From Prevotella sp. (GTDB lineage: Bacteria; Bacteroidota; Bacteroidia; Bacteroidales; Bacteroidaceae): DNA of 51,330 bases. This document shows, one piece after another, positions 25,342 to 34,671 of this stretch. Each line of letters opens with the position of its first letter. Within the stretch, counting starts at the first letter, position 1. The position numbers were made by a program, and so were the translations under genes. The stretch is from contig JAEEXI010000021.1 of NCBI GenBank assembly GCA_016291495.1, positions 1-51,330 of the forward strand. Direction: 5' to 3'. The notes under the pieces were generated by a model, which saw only the letters and a list, made by a program, of their open reading frames with translations, was not told where the DNA came from and did no database searches.

Positions 25342-26322
25342 ATGGAAGAAGAAAATATCAAAACAAGAGTAGTAGGCGTAGATATCAGTAGCGAGTTCAC
25401 TACCTATGCAATTGTTGACATTCGGGGCAATATCATTGCGGAGGACAGTTTTGTAACGACAGATTGCGATGAAATCAACAACTTCGTGACAGTCTTGAGT
25501 GAAAGAATTATCATGATGGTTGAGGCGAACGGAGGTTATGAAACCATTCGCTCTATAGGTATCAGTTGTCCGAGTGCCAGTTCTATTTCTGGGTGTATAG
25601 TTAATGCGCCTAACCTGCCTTGGAAAGGTGTAGTACCCTTGGCTGCTATGATGCGAGACAGGTTGGGGCTTGCCGTTGCTGTGGCAAATGATGCTCATGT
25701 GTCTGCTTTGGGAGAACATGCTTTTGGTTCAGCTCATGGCATGAAAGATTTTATCGTCATTAACTTGGGCGTGGGATTAGGCAGTTGCTTCTTTTCCAGG
25801 GGATACGAACATCTGGGTTTTGAAGGTTTTGCTGGTGAGTTCGGACATGCTTGTATTGAAAAAGAGGGACGTGTCTGCGGATGTGGAAAGAAGGGGTGCC
25901 TGGAGGCTTATGTTGGTGCCAAAGGTATTATACAGACAGCCTGTGAACTGATGGAAGAGTCTAATGAGCCTTCTTTGATGCGCAGTCTTGAAAAGCTGTC
26001 GCCCCGTACGATTGCCGAGTGTTGTGACAAAGGGGATGCGTTGGCGATAGAGGTATACCGTCGTACAGGACATATTTTTGGTATCGGATTGGCAAACTAT
26101 GCAAGTATTGTCAATCCGCAGGCCATCATCCTGACAGGCGGCATTTCTCATGCAGGCAAGTGGCTTTTGGAGCCAACTCGTGAAGTCTTCGAAGAATATG
26201 TGTTTGGTAATATGCGAGGCAAAGTCAAGATTTTTGTCTCAAAGTTGAATGATAGGGAGCGTGATGTGTTAGGTGCTAGTGCCCTTGCATGGGAGGTTCC
26301 CGAATATTCACTGTTTAAGTGA
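25342..26322 (+). CDS. ROK-family protein 3
   Basis: A 326-residue third paralogue, 28 bases after the second. It is the least altered: Asp117 (A-N-D-A-H), E-F-G-H, C-G-C-G-K-K-G-C-L-E, G-V-G-L-G-S and L-T-G-G-I are present. Only the first phosphate loop (D-I-S-S-E-F-T) lacks the Gly-Gly, as in the other two. If any copy is a glucokinase-type enzyme, this is the best candidate. It is followed 24 bases later by the menaquinone genes, so the promoter at 23281 may also serve those. Confidence 0.88.
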   Translation: MEEENIKTRVVGVDISSEFTTYAIVDIRGNIIAEDSFVTTDCDEINNFVTVLSERIIMMVEANGGYETIRSIGISCPSASSISGCIVNAPNLPWKGVVPLAAMMRDRLGLAVAVANDAHVSALGEHAFGSAHGMKDFIVINLGVGLGSCFFSRGYEHLGFEGFAGEFGHACIEKEGRVCGCGKKGCLEAYVGAKGIIQTACELMEESNEPSLMRSLEKLSPRTIAECCDKGDALAIEVYRRTGHIFGIGLANYASIVNPQAIILTGGISHAGKWLLEPTREVFEEYVFGNMRGKVKIFVSKLNDRERDVLGASALAWEVPEYSLFK

Positions 26323-26349
26323 AAAGCGAATAGTGGAAAGTGAAAAATG
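26321..26349. repeat. purine-rich GTGAAAAG-type dispersed word
   Basis: GTGAAAAGCGAATAGTGGAA and the following bases fill the short gap between ROK3 and the thioesterase gene. A similar run lies just before and into menC (30181-30213). Confidence 0.5.
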
Positions 26350-26760
26350 GACGTAGAGGGAATTAACGAAATCATTAATGCCAAGCCTAATTTGAGTACC
26401 GTCCTCGGAATGGAGTTTATCTCTACGCCCGAGGACGACACGTGTATGGCACGGATGAAGGTGGATGAACGGAATCGTCAGCCTTTCGGCTTTTTGAGTG
26501 GCGGTGCCTCACTCGCTTTGGCGGAGAATGTCGCAGGGGTGGGATCGTCAGCTTTGTGCCCAGGATGTGCCTGTGTCGGTATTGAGGTTAGCGGCAGTCA
26601 TGTACAGGCTGTTAGTGAAGGTGATACAGTGACAGCGTATGCCCGTTTGCAGCATCGTGGCAGTACACTTCATGTTTGGCATGTAGAGATTAAGAATTCT
26701 GTAGGAGAATTGATCTCTACTGTTAGAGTGACGAACTATATTATCAAAAATCATCAATAA
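26347..26760 (+). CDS. hotdog-fold thioesterase, probable DHNA-CoA hydrolase
   Basis: A 137-residue PaaI-type hotdog protein. The fold signature H/G-G-x-S-x-x-L-A-E appears as S-G-G-A-S-L-A-L-A-E-N-V-A-G at about 50-63, with Glu59 or so as the catalytic acid. It lies 2 bases before menF in a run of menaquinone genes, so it probably hydrolyses 1,4-dihydroxy-2-naphthoyl-CoA, the step after MenB. The family is broad, and the specific reaction is inferred from the neighbours. Confidence 0.85.
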   Translation: MDVEGINEIINAKPNLSTVLGMEFISTPEDDTCMARMKVDERNRQPFGFLSGGASLALAENVAGVGSSALCPGCACVGIEVSGSHVQAVSEGDTVTAYARLQHRGSTLHVWHVEIKNSVGELISTVRVTNYIIKNHQ

Positions 26761-26762
26761 GT

Positions 26763-27797
26763 ATGTCGGCTTTTGCCCTTTTCCGTCTACCATATGAGCA
26801 ACATTATACCTTGCTAGAACAGGTTTCAGGTGATCCGCTTGAATTGGTTTCATGTACGGAATTGAACGGGAGGACAGGATTCGTTGTGGCTCCTTTTGAT
26901 TGTGACAAGCAGCCCTTGTTATTGATACGTCCTGATAAGGTGGCTATAGATATGCTTCCAGAGAATCAAGGGAACTGGTTGCATGATAGTGGTCTTCAAC
27001 CCAATCAGGAACCTGTCCCATTGATGATCAGAGATAATTATCATCTGGATTTTGCCAATTTCCATGCCCATCTGATGAACGGTGACTTTACCAAGTTGGT
27101 CTTGTCAAGAAGTCTTTTGATGGGAAGTCAGAAGGCTGTATCTGCCTTTGAGTTGTTCCTAAAAGTGTGTGAGCGTTATCCCCGTGTGTTTGTCTGTCTG
27201 GTATATACCACGCAAAGTGGGATGTGGCTGACGGCAACTCCAGAGATTTTGTTGGCAGGCAGTGGAGAGGAGTGGCAGACGGTTGCCCTTGCCGGTACGA
27301 TGCCTTATGAAGATGATGTACGTTGGAACGACAAGAATATTCAGGAACAACGGTATGTAGCTACGTATATTACAGAACAACTGGAACAGTTTACGTCTGA
27401 TTTTAAGGAAGAAGGACCGAAGACTATTCGGGCTGGCCATTTAGCTCATTTGCGCAGTGATTTCCATTTCAGACTGGAGGAAAAGAGAATCGGGGAACTT
27501 CTGCAGGCTCTTCATCCCACTCCTGCAGTCTGTGGTTTGCCCAAACAGGAAGCTTTCCGTTTCATCCTGCAGAATGAACATCATGACCGTCGTTACTATA
27601 GTGGTTTTATGGGACCGTTGATGGTGGAGAACAAAACGAGTCTCTTTGTTACTCTCCGTTGTATGGAGATATTCTCGAATGGCTATCGCTTGTATGCAGG
27701 CGGTGGCATCCTGAAGGATAGTATAGAAGAGCAGGAGTGGCAGGAGACGGAAATCAAAATGGATACCATGCGTAATATTATTAATAATAATGTATAG
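26763..27797 (+). CDS. menF: isochorismate synthase
   Basis: A 344-residue chorismate-utilising enzyme that converts chorismate to isochorismate, the first step of menaquinone synthesis. The C-terminal catalytic half shows L-A-G-T-M-P near 178, L-T-A-T-P-E-I-L-L-A-G near 155, and Y-A-G-G-G-I-L near 315, all typical. It is shorter than E. coli MenF (about 430) mainly at the N-terminus, as usual in Bacteroidota. It overlaps menD by 8 bases. Confidence 0.93.
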   Translation: MSAFALFRLPYEQHYTLLEQVSGDPLELVSCTELNGRTGFVVAPFDCDKQPLLLIRPDKVAIDMLPENQGNWLHDSGLQPNQEPVPLMIRDNYHLDFANFHAHLMNGDFTKLVLSRSLLMGSQKAVSAFELFLKVCERYPRVFVCLVYTTQSGMWLTATPEILLAGSGEEWQTVALAGTMPYEDDVRWNDKNIQEQRYVATYITEQLEQFTSDFKEEGPKTIRAGHLAHLRSDFHFRLEEKRIGELLQALHPTPAVCGLPKQEAFRFILQNEHHDRRYYSGFMGPLMVENKTSLFVTLRCMEIFSNGYRLYAGGGILKDSIEEQEWQETEIKMDTMRNIINNNV

Positions 27798-29355
27798 TAA
27801 TAAAGAGAACGTTAATATATTGACCTCATTGCTGATGGCTCATGGAATCCGCCATGCGGTGGTGTGTCCGGGTAGTCGCAATTCACCTATTGTACATAAC
27901 TTAAATGAGTGTCCGGATATTGTGTGCTATTCAGTGACGGATGAGCGCTCTGCAGGGTTTTATGCCTTGGGTATGGCGCAGGCCTCTAATAATCCTGTCG
28001 TGGTCTGCGTCACAAGTGGAACGGCGCTACTCAACGTCTTGCCAGCTGTCGCTGAGGCATATTATCAGCATGTACCGATGGTTGTTATTAGTGCCGACCG
28101 ACCACCGCAGTGGATAGACCAGTTGGATGGTCAGACCCTCCCACAGCCCGATGCCCTTGGCCGCTTTGTGCGCAAAGCCGTTTCGCTGTCTGAGCCACGC
28201 GATGAGGAGAAACACTGGTACTGCAACCGGTTGGTGAACGAGGCGTTGCTTGATTCCCGCTATCAGGGGGGCTGTCCGGTGCATATCAATGTGCCCATCA
28301 GCGAACCGTTGTTCGACTATACGACAGCGGAACTACCACAGGAACGGAAGATTGAACGGATAGAAGCCGAGATGCCTCCGCATGTGCTGAGCCATGTCTG
28401 CAGGATGTTCATGCAGGCTAAACGTCCAATGCTGATTACTGGACAGCCGATGAACCCGCTGATGGATGAGGCCGTTCTGCTGGTGCAGGACGACGAGTCG
28501 TACGTACCTGACTTTGTGCTGTACACAGGTGGCGCCATTGTCAGCAAGCGTTTGAAACGTTTCCTGCGGAAGGCTAAGGAAACGTGGGTGGTGAACCGTG
28601 AGGGGATGGTGACCGATACTTTTATGAATGTGACGCATGTCATTCAGGGCGATGGCCGGGTAGTGGCCGACCAGGTGAGTTTTATGCTGGAACAACAGGG
28701 GCATCCTTTTGAGAGAAAGTGGCAGATGCTACTGGCCGATATCGGTCATACGGTCTGTGCTTATGAACCAGCCTATTCACAGATGGCTGCTGTGAGATAT
28801 TTTGAGCAACATATGAATGGCGGTTCTTCCGTGATTCACTATGCCAACAGTACCGCCATCCGACTGGCCAATATATTTCCATCGAAGTGTCTTGTCTACT
28901 GCAACCGCGGTGTCAATGGCATCGAGGGTTCGTTGTCTACGGCTGCGGGCTATTCTTGTGTGACGGACGATCCAGTGTTCTGCGTCATCGGTGACCTGAG
29001 TTTCTTCTACGACCAAAATGCGTTGTGGAACCAGAACCTGCGGGGTAATCTGCGTATTCTGTTGATGAATAACGGAAAGGGCGGTATCTTCAATATGTTG
29101 AAGGGCTTGGAGCAGAGTCCTGCCCGTGATAAGTATGTCGCTGCCGAGCATCATACTTCTGCTGCTGGGATATGCCAGCAAAACAACGTTGTTTATATGA
29201 AAGCGGAAAATATGGAGGAGATGCAATATGGCATTGACCGTTTGCTTCAGGAAGGGAGTGACCGTCCAATGCTTTTGGAAGTTTTTACCGATGCTGAAGA
29301 GGACGAACAGGTATTCAGAGACTATTACACAGCAATCAAGAATATAAAGATATAA
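27790..29355 (+). CDS. menD: 2-succinyl-5-enolpyruvyl-6-hydroxy-3-cyclohexene-1-carboxylate synthase
   Basis: A 521-residue thiamine-diphosphate enzyme joining isochorismate and 2-oxoglutarate. Signs are V-C-P-G-S-R-N-S-P (near 27-35), [12 protein letters not shown] (near 50-61) with the cofactor-activating Glu, S-A-D-R-P-P (near 100), and a C-terminal ThDP motif [12 protein letters not shown]. The length is slightly below the usual 550. It is the third gene of the men operon, 2 bases before menB. Confidence 0.96.
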   Translation: MYSNKENVNILTSLLMAHGIRHAVVCPGSRNSPIVHNLNECPDIVCYSVTDERSAGFYALGMAQASNNPVVVCVTSGTALLNVLPAVAEAYYQHVPMVVISADRPPQWIDQLDGQTLPQPDALGRFVRKAVSLSEPRDEEKHWYCNRLVNEALLDSRYQGGCPVHINVPISEPLFDYTTAELPQERKIERIEAEMPPHVLSHVCRMFMQAKRPMLITGQPMNPLMDEAVLLVQDDESYVPDFVLYTGGAIVSKRLKRFLRKAKETWVVNREGMVTDTFMNVTHVIQGDGRVVADQVSFMLEQQGHPFERKWQMLLADIGHTVCAYEPAYSQMAAVRYFEQHMNGGSSVIHYANSTAIRLANIFPSKCLVYCNRGVNGIEGSLSTAAGYSCVTDDPVFCVIGDLSFFYDQNALWNQNLRGNLRILLMNNGKGGIFNMLKGLEQSPARDKYVAAEHHTSAAGICQQNNVVYMKAENMEEMQYGIDRLLQEGSDRPMLLEVFTDAEEDEQVFRDYYTAIKNIKI

Positions 29356-29357
29356 TT

Positions 29358-30179
29358 ATGGCACAAAGAGAGTGGAAAGAAATTCGTAAGTTTGAGGAGA
29401 TTCTTTTCGAGGAGTATCATGGGATCGCAAAGATTACCATTAACCGTCCTCGTTATCGGAATGCGTTTACGCCAAAGACCACGTTGGAGTTGAGTCAGGC
29501 ATTTGCACTTTGTCGTGAGATGCAACAGATTCGTGTGGTATTACTCACTGGTGCAGGCGACAAGGCTTTCTGTTCGGGTGGTGATATGCATGTGAAGGGC
29601 AGGGGCGGCTATGTCGACGACGAAGGTGTACCCCGTCTGAGTGTGTTGGATGTACAGATGCAAATTCGTCGCCTCCCCAAGCCTGTTATCGCTATGGTCA
29701 ACGGCTACGCCATTGGTGGTGGTCATGTGCTACATTTGGTATGTGATTTAACCATTGCCTCCGACAATGCCATCTTCGGACAGACAGGTCCGAAGGTCGG
29801 CTCTTTTGACGCAGGTTTCGGTTCCTCTTATCTCGCCCGTATCGTCGGCCAGAAGAAGGCACGTGAGATATGGTTCCTGTGTCGACAGTACTCAGCGAAG
29901 GAGGCTGAGGAGATGGGTATGGTGAATAAGGTTGTGCCTTTTGACCAGTTGGAAGACGAGTGTGTAGCTTGGGCAGAGGAGATGATGGAGCGTTCGCCTA
30001 TTGCGCTGCGTATGATCAAGGCAGGACTGAATGCCGAATTGGATGGACAGGCAGGTATTCAGCAACTGGCTGGCGATGCCACTATGCTTTACTATTTTTT
30101 GGATGAGGCACAAGAGGGCGGTAAGGCGTTCTTGGAGAAACGTAAGCCCGACTTCGAGCAGTATCCGAAGATTCCATAG
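29358..30179 (+). CDS. menB: 1,4-dihydroxy-2-naphthoyl-CoA synthase
   Basis: A 273-residue crotonase-fold enzyme that closes the second ring of the naphthoquinone. It has the oxyanion motif A-F-C-S-G-G-D (near 70), N-G-Y-A-I-G-G-G-H near 115, and [13 protein letters not shown] near 140, the last diagnostic of MenB. Size matches the family. It is followed by menC after 10 bases. Confidence 0.97.
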   Translation: MAQREWKEIRKFEEILFEEYHGIAKITINRPRYRNAFTPKTTLELSQAFALCREMQQIRVVLLTGAGDKAFCSGGDMHVKGRGGYVDDEGVPRLSVLDVQMQIRRLPKPVIAMVNGYAIGGGHVLHLVCDLTIASDNAIFGQTGPKVGSFDAGFGSSYLARIVGQKKAREIWFLCRQYSAKEAEEMGMVNKVVPFDQLEDECVAWAEEMMERSPIALRMIKAGLNAELDGQAGIQQLAGDATMLYYFLDEAQEGGKAFLEKRKPDFEQYPKIP

Positions 30180-30180
30180 G

Positions 30181-30213
30181 AAGTGAAAAGTGAAGAGTGA
30201 AAAAGTGAAAGTT
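30181..30213. repeat. purine-rich GTGAAAAGTGAAGAGTG word at the menC start
   Basis: AGTGAAAAGTGAAGAGTG and following bases supply several in-frame and out-of-frame GTG codons, which makes the menC start uncertain. Confidence 0.5.
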
Positions 30214-31239
30214 GATATTGAGGAGCGTATGCTCCATTTCAAACAGCCGGCAGGAACTTCCCGTGGTGTCTATACGGAACGGAAGATATGGCTGGTGCGT
30301 ATGACTGATGGTGAACATGTCGGAATAGGGGAGTGTGCCCCCTTACCGAAACTGAGTTGCGACGATATACCTGATTATAGTAAAAAATTAAAAGCGAAGA
30401 GTGAAGAATTTGTTGCCGCCTATCAACTAGGCGATGCAGCTGTATCGGCATTCTTCGAGACGATGCGTGACTATCCATCCATGCTCTTCGGACTGGAAAC
30501 GGCGATGTTGAGTTTTACCAAAACTCAACCCTCAACTCCTTTTAGTAGAGGTGAAGTGGGTATTCCCATCAACGGCTTAGTTTGGATGGGAACGTATGAG
30601 GAGATGCAGGAGCGTATTGAACAGAAACTGGCTCAGGGTTTTCATTGTGTCAAACTGAAAATTGGTGCCATTGACTTTGATGCCGAACTGGAACTCATCA
30701 AGCGAGTCCGTGAGCGTTTCAGTCATCATGAGGTGGAGTTGCGTGTGGATGCCAATGGGGCTTTTCCATTTGAAGAGGCTTTGTATAAACTCGAACTATT
30801 GTCGCAATACGCGCTGCATTCCATCGAACAACCGATCAAGGCAAAGCAGTGGGCGAATATGGCAGAACTTTGTCGTGAGTCTCCACTCCCCATCGCATTA
30901 GATGAAGAATTGATTGGCGTGAACGATCTTGATCAAAAGCGACAGATGTTGAACATCATCCGTCCGCGATATATCATTCTCAAACCATCGTTACATGGAG
31001 GAATGATGGGTGTTCGTGAGTGGATAGGAATCGCCAACGACATGGGTATCGGTTCATGGATTACCTCTGCTTTGGAGAGTAATGTCGGATTGAATGCTAT
31101 TGCCCAACTGACAGCAGCTATCTATGGCCCTGATATCCGTATGCCACAGGGCTTGGGAACAGGACAACTCTTCATAGATAATATTCCGATGCCTTTGGAG
31201 ATACGAGGAGATAAACTATGGATCTCGAAGAATTCTTAA
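30190..31239 (+). CDS. menC: o-succinylbenzoate synthase
   Basis: A 349-residue enolase-superfamily enzyme that dehydrates SHCHC to o-succinylbenzoate. Catalytic elements are K-L-K-I-G (near 155-159), R-V-D-A-N-G-A-F (near 188), S-I-E-Q-P (near 215), D-E-E-L (near 240) and I-L-K-P-S-L (near 262). There is no ATG near the start: GTG at 30190 is used, and GTG at 30205 (V-K-V-D-I-E) is an alternative. Two variable loops are encoded by DNA resembling the genome's intergenic words, including a hairpin at 30507-30529. It overlaps menE by 22 bases. Confidence 0.93.
   Translation: MKSEKVKVDIEERMLHFKQPAGTSRGVYTERKIWLVRMTDGEHVGIGECAPLPKLSCDDIPDYSKKLKAKSEEFVAAYQLGDAAVSAFFETMRDYPSMLFGLETAMLSFTKTQPSTPFSRGEVGIPINGLVWMGTYEEMQERIEQKLAQGFHCVKLKIGAIDFDAELELIKRVRERFSHHEVELRVDANGAFPFEEALYKLELLSQYALHSIEQPIKAKQWANMAELCRESPLPIALDEELIGVNDLDQKRQMLNIIRPRYIILKPSLHGGMMGVREWIGIANDMGIGSWITSALESNVGLNAIAQLTAAIYGPDIRMPQGLGTGQLFIDNIPMPLEIRGDKLWISKNS
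30507..30529. repeat. 10-bp perfect hairpin inside menC
   Basis: GTTGAGTTTT ACC AAAACTCAAC is a perfect inverted repeat within the menC coding sequence. It is followed by CCTCAACTCC, a partial copy. Confidence 0.7.
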
Positions 31240-32198
31240 CCGAGTGGCATAACGACAGTCCGACAGTGCTAGTACATACTAGTGGATCGACAGGGAAACC
31301 GAAACCTATGTATGTCGAGAAACGGCGCATGGAGGCTTCGGCACGAATCACCTGTCAGTTCCTTGGACTGAAAGCTGACGATACCGCCTTGCTATGTATG
31401 CCTCTTGATTATATCGCAGGCAAAATGATGGTGGTACGAGCGCTGACGTGTGGTCTGCGATTACTGAGTGTGGAGCCTACGGGGACTCCCTGCTGGAAAG
31501 GTCCTATAGACTTTGCCGCAATGGTTCCCTTGCAGGTATGGAACTTGTTGCAGGACGATGAGGGGCGTCAAAGACTGCAACAGATTCGTCATCTAATCAT
31601 CGGAGGCGGAGCCATCAATGACGATTTAGCGAAAGCGTTGGTTGATTTACCCAATCAAATATGGAGTACGTATGGTATGACGGAAACGCTTTCGCATATC
31701 GCTCTTCGTCGTCTTAACGGTCTAGAACGTAGCGAGTGGTACACACCTTTCGAGGGTGTTGATATATCTCTCAGTGAGGAAGGATGCCTCGTTATTAATG
31801 CTCCTGCCGTCCACGAAGGTCCCTTGGTCACCAACGACGTAGCCGAATTAAATGGTAGGCTTTTTCGTATTTTAGGTCGTAAGGACAATGTCATTTGCTC
31901 AGGCGGTATCAAGATACAGATAGAAGAAGTAGAGCGACTCTTACAGCCTCATCTCTCTATCCCCTTTATGATTACCAAGGCACCCGATGTGAGGCTCGGC
32001 GAGCAAGTCGTTTTGTTAACGGAATCCCAAGACCTTGATTCCGTCCGCCTTTGTTGCCAGATGGTATTACCCAAATACTGGCAGCCTCGACAGTACCGTT
32101 ATATTTCCCGTCTTCCCATGACTGAAACGGGCAAGCCGGCACGGGCCGAGGCTTTTATGCTCTTCCAAAAAGCTCCAGTACGTTCAGGAAGTCATTAA
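31218..32198 (+). CDS. menE: o-succinylbenzoate--CoA ligase
   Basis: A 326-residue AMP-forming ligase activating o-succinylbenzoate. The ATP motif T-S-G-S-T-G-K-P-K-P is at about 21-30. Y-G-M-T-E-T-L-S-H (near 154) and L-G-R-K-D-N-V-I-C-S-G-G-I-K-I (near 215-230) follow, as in acyl-adenylating enzymes. It is much shorter than the 450-500 of other phyla because the N-terminal domain is reduced; compact MenE proteins are normal in Bacteroidota, so I do not call it truncated. It ends the men operon. menA is not in the window. Confidence 0.92.
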   Translation: MDLEEFLTEWHNDSPTVLVHTSGSTGKPKPMYVEKRRMEASARITCQFLGLKADDTALLCMPLDYIAGKMMVVRALTCGLRLLSVEPTGTPCWKGPIDFAAMVPLQVWNLLQDDEGRQRLQQIRHLIIGGGAINDDLAKALVDLPNQIWSTYGMTETLSHIALRRLNGLERSEWYTPFEGVDISLSEEGCLVINAPAVHEGPLVTNDVAELNGRLFRILGRKDNVICSGGIKIQIEEVERLLQPHLSIPFMITKAPDVRLGEQVVLLTESQDLDSVRLCCQMVLPKYWQPRQYRYISRLPMTETGKPARAEAFMLFQKAPVRSGSH

Positions 32199-32235
32199 CG
32201 CACTTCGATTGATTTCCTCTTAATTTGTGAAGGAA

Positions 32236-33918
32236 TTAACGGCTAGCAATAATCTCGTTGGCACGTGCAAGAGCGAGATCAATATGATTGCAGATGTTCT
32301 CTTCTCCTAAAAGGGCGTTGAAATTGTTGCGCTTCAGGACGGCCTCTACTTTCTCGTTGACACCGGAGAGGACGATGGTGATTCCTTCCTTCTGACTCAT
32401 TAGACACATGTTCTCTAGGTTGTGTAAACCTGTGGAGTCGATAAATGGCACTTTACGCATTCGGATGATGCGCACCTTTGGGCGGTTGCCATAACGTGCC
32501 ATGATATCCTCGAAACGGTTACCTGCTCCGAAGAAATAAGGACCGTTGATTTCGTAAACCTCCACTCCCTCGGGAATGGTAAGGTGTTCCAGATTGCCAC
32601 GTTCCATATCTGCATCCTCGTTTAGATCGATTTCGTTGAGAATGGCATGTACCTCCGTGGTTTCTGCCATACGTCGCATGAAGAGCAGACAGGCACAGAT
32701 GAGACCGAACTCAATGGCAACGGTGAGATCGAAGATAATAGTGAGGAAGAATGTAATCAGCAATACGGTGATGTCGCTCTTGGGATTGCGCAGCATGGCA
32801 AGGAAAGAACGCCAACCGCTCATACCGTAGGAGACAACAACCAGTACACCAGCCAGACATGCCATCGGGATATATTGGGCGAGAGGCATCAGGAATAGGA
32901 AGATGAGCAGCAGTACGGCAGCATGGATGATGCCGGCCATCGGGGTACGTCCTCCGTTGTTGATGTTCGTCATGGTACGGGCAATGGCTCCTGTAGCAGG
33001 GATACCACCAAAGAGAGGAGAAGCGATATTGGCGATACCTTGTCCGATAAGTTCCGTGTTGGAATTATGATGGTCGCCGATGACACCGTCTGCAACTGTA
33101 GCAGAGAGTAATGATTCAATGGCACCGAGTACTGCAATGGTGACAGCTGGCCCTACCAGACCTTTGATGGTTTCCCAGGAGAGGGCTGGGACAACAGCAC
33201 CAGGCAACTGGGAGTTGATGCTGAAACGGTCGCCGATGGTCTCGATGGAAGTCACACCGGCATACTGCTTCAATAACAGGGCTGCAATGGTGATGATGAT
33301 AATCGCTACCAATGAACCCGGTACTTTTTTTGAGAAGCGGGGCATAACAGCAATGATGATTACACTGGCAATACCCATGATGGCACTCCATAGGTCGATA
33401 TTCCCGATATGGGAGATATAGGCAATCCATTTTTCAATGAAGTCACTAGGGACAACATCCATAGTCATGCCGAAAAGGTCCTTGATCTGTGTGGTGAATA
33501 TGGTGACGGCGATACCGCTGGTAAAACCGACGACGATGGGATAGGGGATATACTTGATGATGGTACCGAGACGAAGGACTCCCAACAGAATGAGAAAAAC
33601 ACCTGCCATCAGCGTGGCGACGGTCAGCCCCTGCATACCATACTGCTGGATGATACCGTAGACGATGACGATAAACGCACCCGTAGGACCGCCTATCTGT
33701 ACCTTGCTGCCTCCGAAGAGAGAAATCATAAGTCCAGCAACAATGGCAGTGATAATACCTTTCTCAGGGGAAACACCACTGGCAATACCAAAGGCAATGG
33801 CAAGGGGGAGAGCTACGATGCCTACAATAATACCTGCCATCAAATCAGCAACGAATGTCTTTTTGTTGTAATTTTTGAGTGCCGAAACCATCTTCGGCTT
33901 AAAGTCCAATGTCTTCAT
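32236..33918 (-). CDS. SulP-family anion transporter with STAS domain
   Basis: The ATG at 33918 (MKTLDFKPKMV) is preferred, with the -7 box upstream. The 560-residue membrane protein has about ten to twelve helices (about 20-420) with the family motif G-G-P-T-G-A-F near 100, and a cytoplasmic STAS domain (about 435-555; G-P-Y-F-F-G-A-G and M-R-K-V-P-F-I-D-S-T-G). SulP proteins carry sulfate, bicarbonate or other anions, often sodium-coupled; the substrate is not evident. It is convergent with menE. Confidence 0.93.
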   Translation of the reverse strand: MKTLDFKPKMVSALKNYNKKTFVADLMAGIIVGIVALPLAIAFGIASGVSPEKGIITAIVAGLMISLFGGSKVQIGGPTGAFIVIVYGIIQQYGMQGLTVATLMAGVFLILLGVLRLGTIIKYIPYPIVVGFTSGIAVTIFTTQIKDLFGMTMDVVPSDFIEKWIAYISHIGNIDLWSAIMGIASVIIIAVMPRFSKKVPGSLVAIIIITIAALLLKQYAGVTSIETIGDRFSINSQLPGAVVPALSWETIKGLVGPAVTIAVLGAIESLLSATVADGVIGDHHNSNTELIGQGIANIASPLFGGIPATGAIARTMTNINNGGRTPMAGIIHAAVLLLIFLFLMPLAQYIPMACLAGVLVVVSYGMSGWRSFLAMLRNPKSDITVLLITFFLTIIFDLTVAIEFGLICACLLFMRRMAETTEVHAILNEIDLNEDADMERGNLEHLTIPEGVEVYEINGPYFFGAGNRFEDIMARYGNRPKVRIIRMRKVPFIDSTGLHNLENMCLMSQKEGITIVLSGVNEKVEAVLKRNNFNALLGEENICNHIDLALARANEIIASR

Positions 33919-33945
33919 TATCCTAAATAATTCGATTTTCGGGTG

Positions 33946-33953
33946 CGAAGTTA
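33946..33953 (-). promoter_or_regulatory. -7 box of the SulP gene
   Basis: Minus strand TAACTTCG, one mismatch to TAnnTTTG, 27 bases before the ATG at 33918. Confidence 0.4.
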
Positions 33954-33964
33954 CACAATAAATA

Positions 33965-33990
33965 TAAGGTGGCAAATACTTACCACCTTA
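33965..33990 (-). terminator. possible terminator after mscL
   Basis: TAAGGTGG and CCACCTTA form an 8-bp stem with a ten-base loop. On the minus strand it is followed by a weak T-rich run. It lies between mscL and the SulP promoter. Confidence 0.4.
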
Positions 33991-34019
33991 ATATTATATT
34001 ATATGACGAATTTCTTGAT

Positions 34020-34445
34020 TTATTTCGTCTTCAGCAAGTCGCGAATCTCCGTAAGAAGTTCTTCCTGAGTTGGTCCAGCAGGTGCCTCAGGAGCCGGTTC
34101 CTCTTTCTTGCGGTTTAGTTTGTTCATAGCCTTAATCATCAGGAAAATACAGAATGCAATGATGATGAAGTCAATGATATTCTGGATGAACTGACCATAG
34201 GCGAATACGGATGCACCAGCCTCTTGAGCTTCAGCGAGCGTTTTGTACTTTACGTCATCGGAGAGGTTAACAAACAAGTTGGTAAAGTCGATACCGCCAG
34301 TAGCCACACTGATGATTGGCATTAGCACGTCGTTGACCAACGAAGTTACAATCTTACCGAATGCACCGCCGATGATTACACCGACAGCCATGTCCATCAC
34401 GTTGCCCTTCATGGCGAACTCTTTGAATTCTTTAATAAATCCCAT
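34020..34445 (-). CDS. mscL: large-conductance mechanosensitive channel
   Basis: A 141-residue inner-membrane channel that opens under osmotic downshock. N-terminal [23 protein letters not shown] is diagnostic for TM1. The second helix lies at about 85-105 ([11 protein letters not shown]), followed by the charged C-terminal bundle [10 protein letters not shown]. Length matches the family. Confidence 0.97.
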   Translation of the reverse strand: MGFIKEFKEFAMKGNVMDMAVGVIIGGAFGKIVTSLVNDVLMPIISVATGGIDFTNLFVNLSDDVKYKTLAEAQEAGASVFAYGQFIQNIIDFIIIAFCIFLMIKAMNKLNRKKEEPAPEAPAGPTQEELLTEIRDLLKTK

Positions 34446-34614
34446 AGCGTTTAAAGTTTAAATGTTTAATATAAAATATTTAATGTACAAATTGCTATCT
34501 ATGTTTTACAATCTCAGACTCTCGTCCTTGATTTATCTCATTTTTAATGTTTAATGTTGAATCTTTAATCTAAATTAAGAATGAAATCAGATGCAAATAT
34601 AGATATTTTTTCGT

Positions 34615-34622
34615 AACTTTGT
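34615..34622 (+). promoter_or_regulatory. -7 box of gap
   Basis: TAACTTTG, 49 bases before the ATG at 34672. The long A-rich leader (AAAATAATAAGTAAAA just before ATG) fits efficient Bacteroidota translation start regions. Confidence 0.6.
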
Positions 34623-34671
34623 GCCCGAAAACGAGAAAATTTTTATAAACCCTTTAAAATAATAAGTAAAA

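Noticed and set aside
23336..26322. NagC/Mlc-type ROK repressors
   Set aside because: The proteins start directly with the actin-like fold and have no N-terminal helix-turn-helix.
31218..32198. Truncated menE pseudogene
   Set aside because: It is short (326 residues), but both adenylation motifs are present, the start overlaps menC as in an intact operon, and compact MenE is normal in Bacteroidota.
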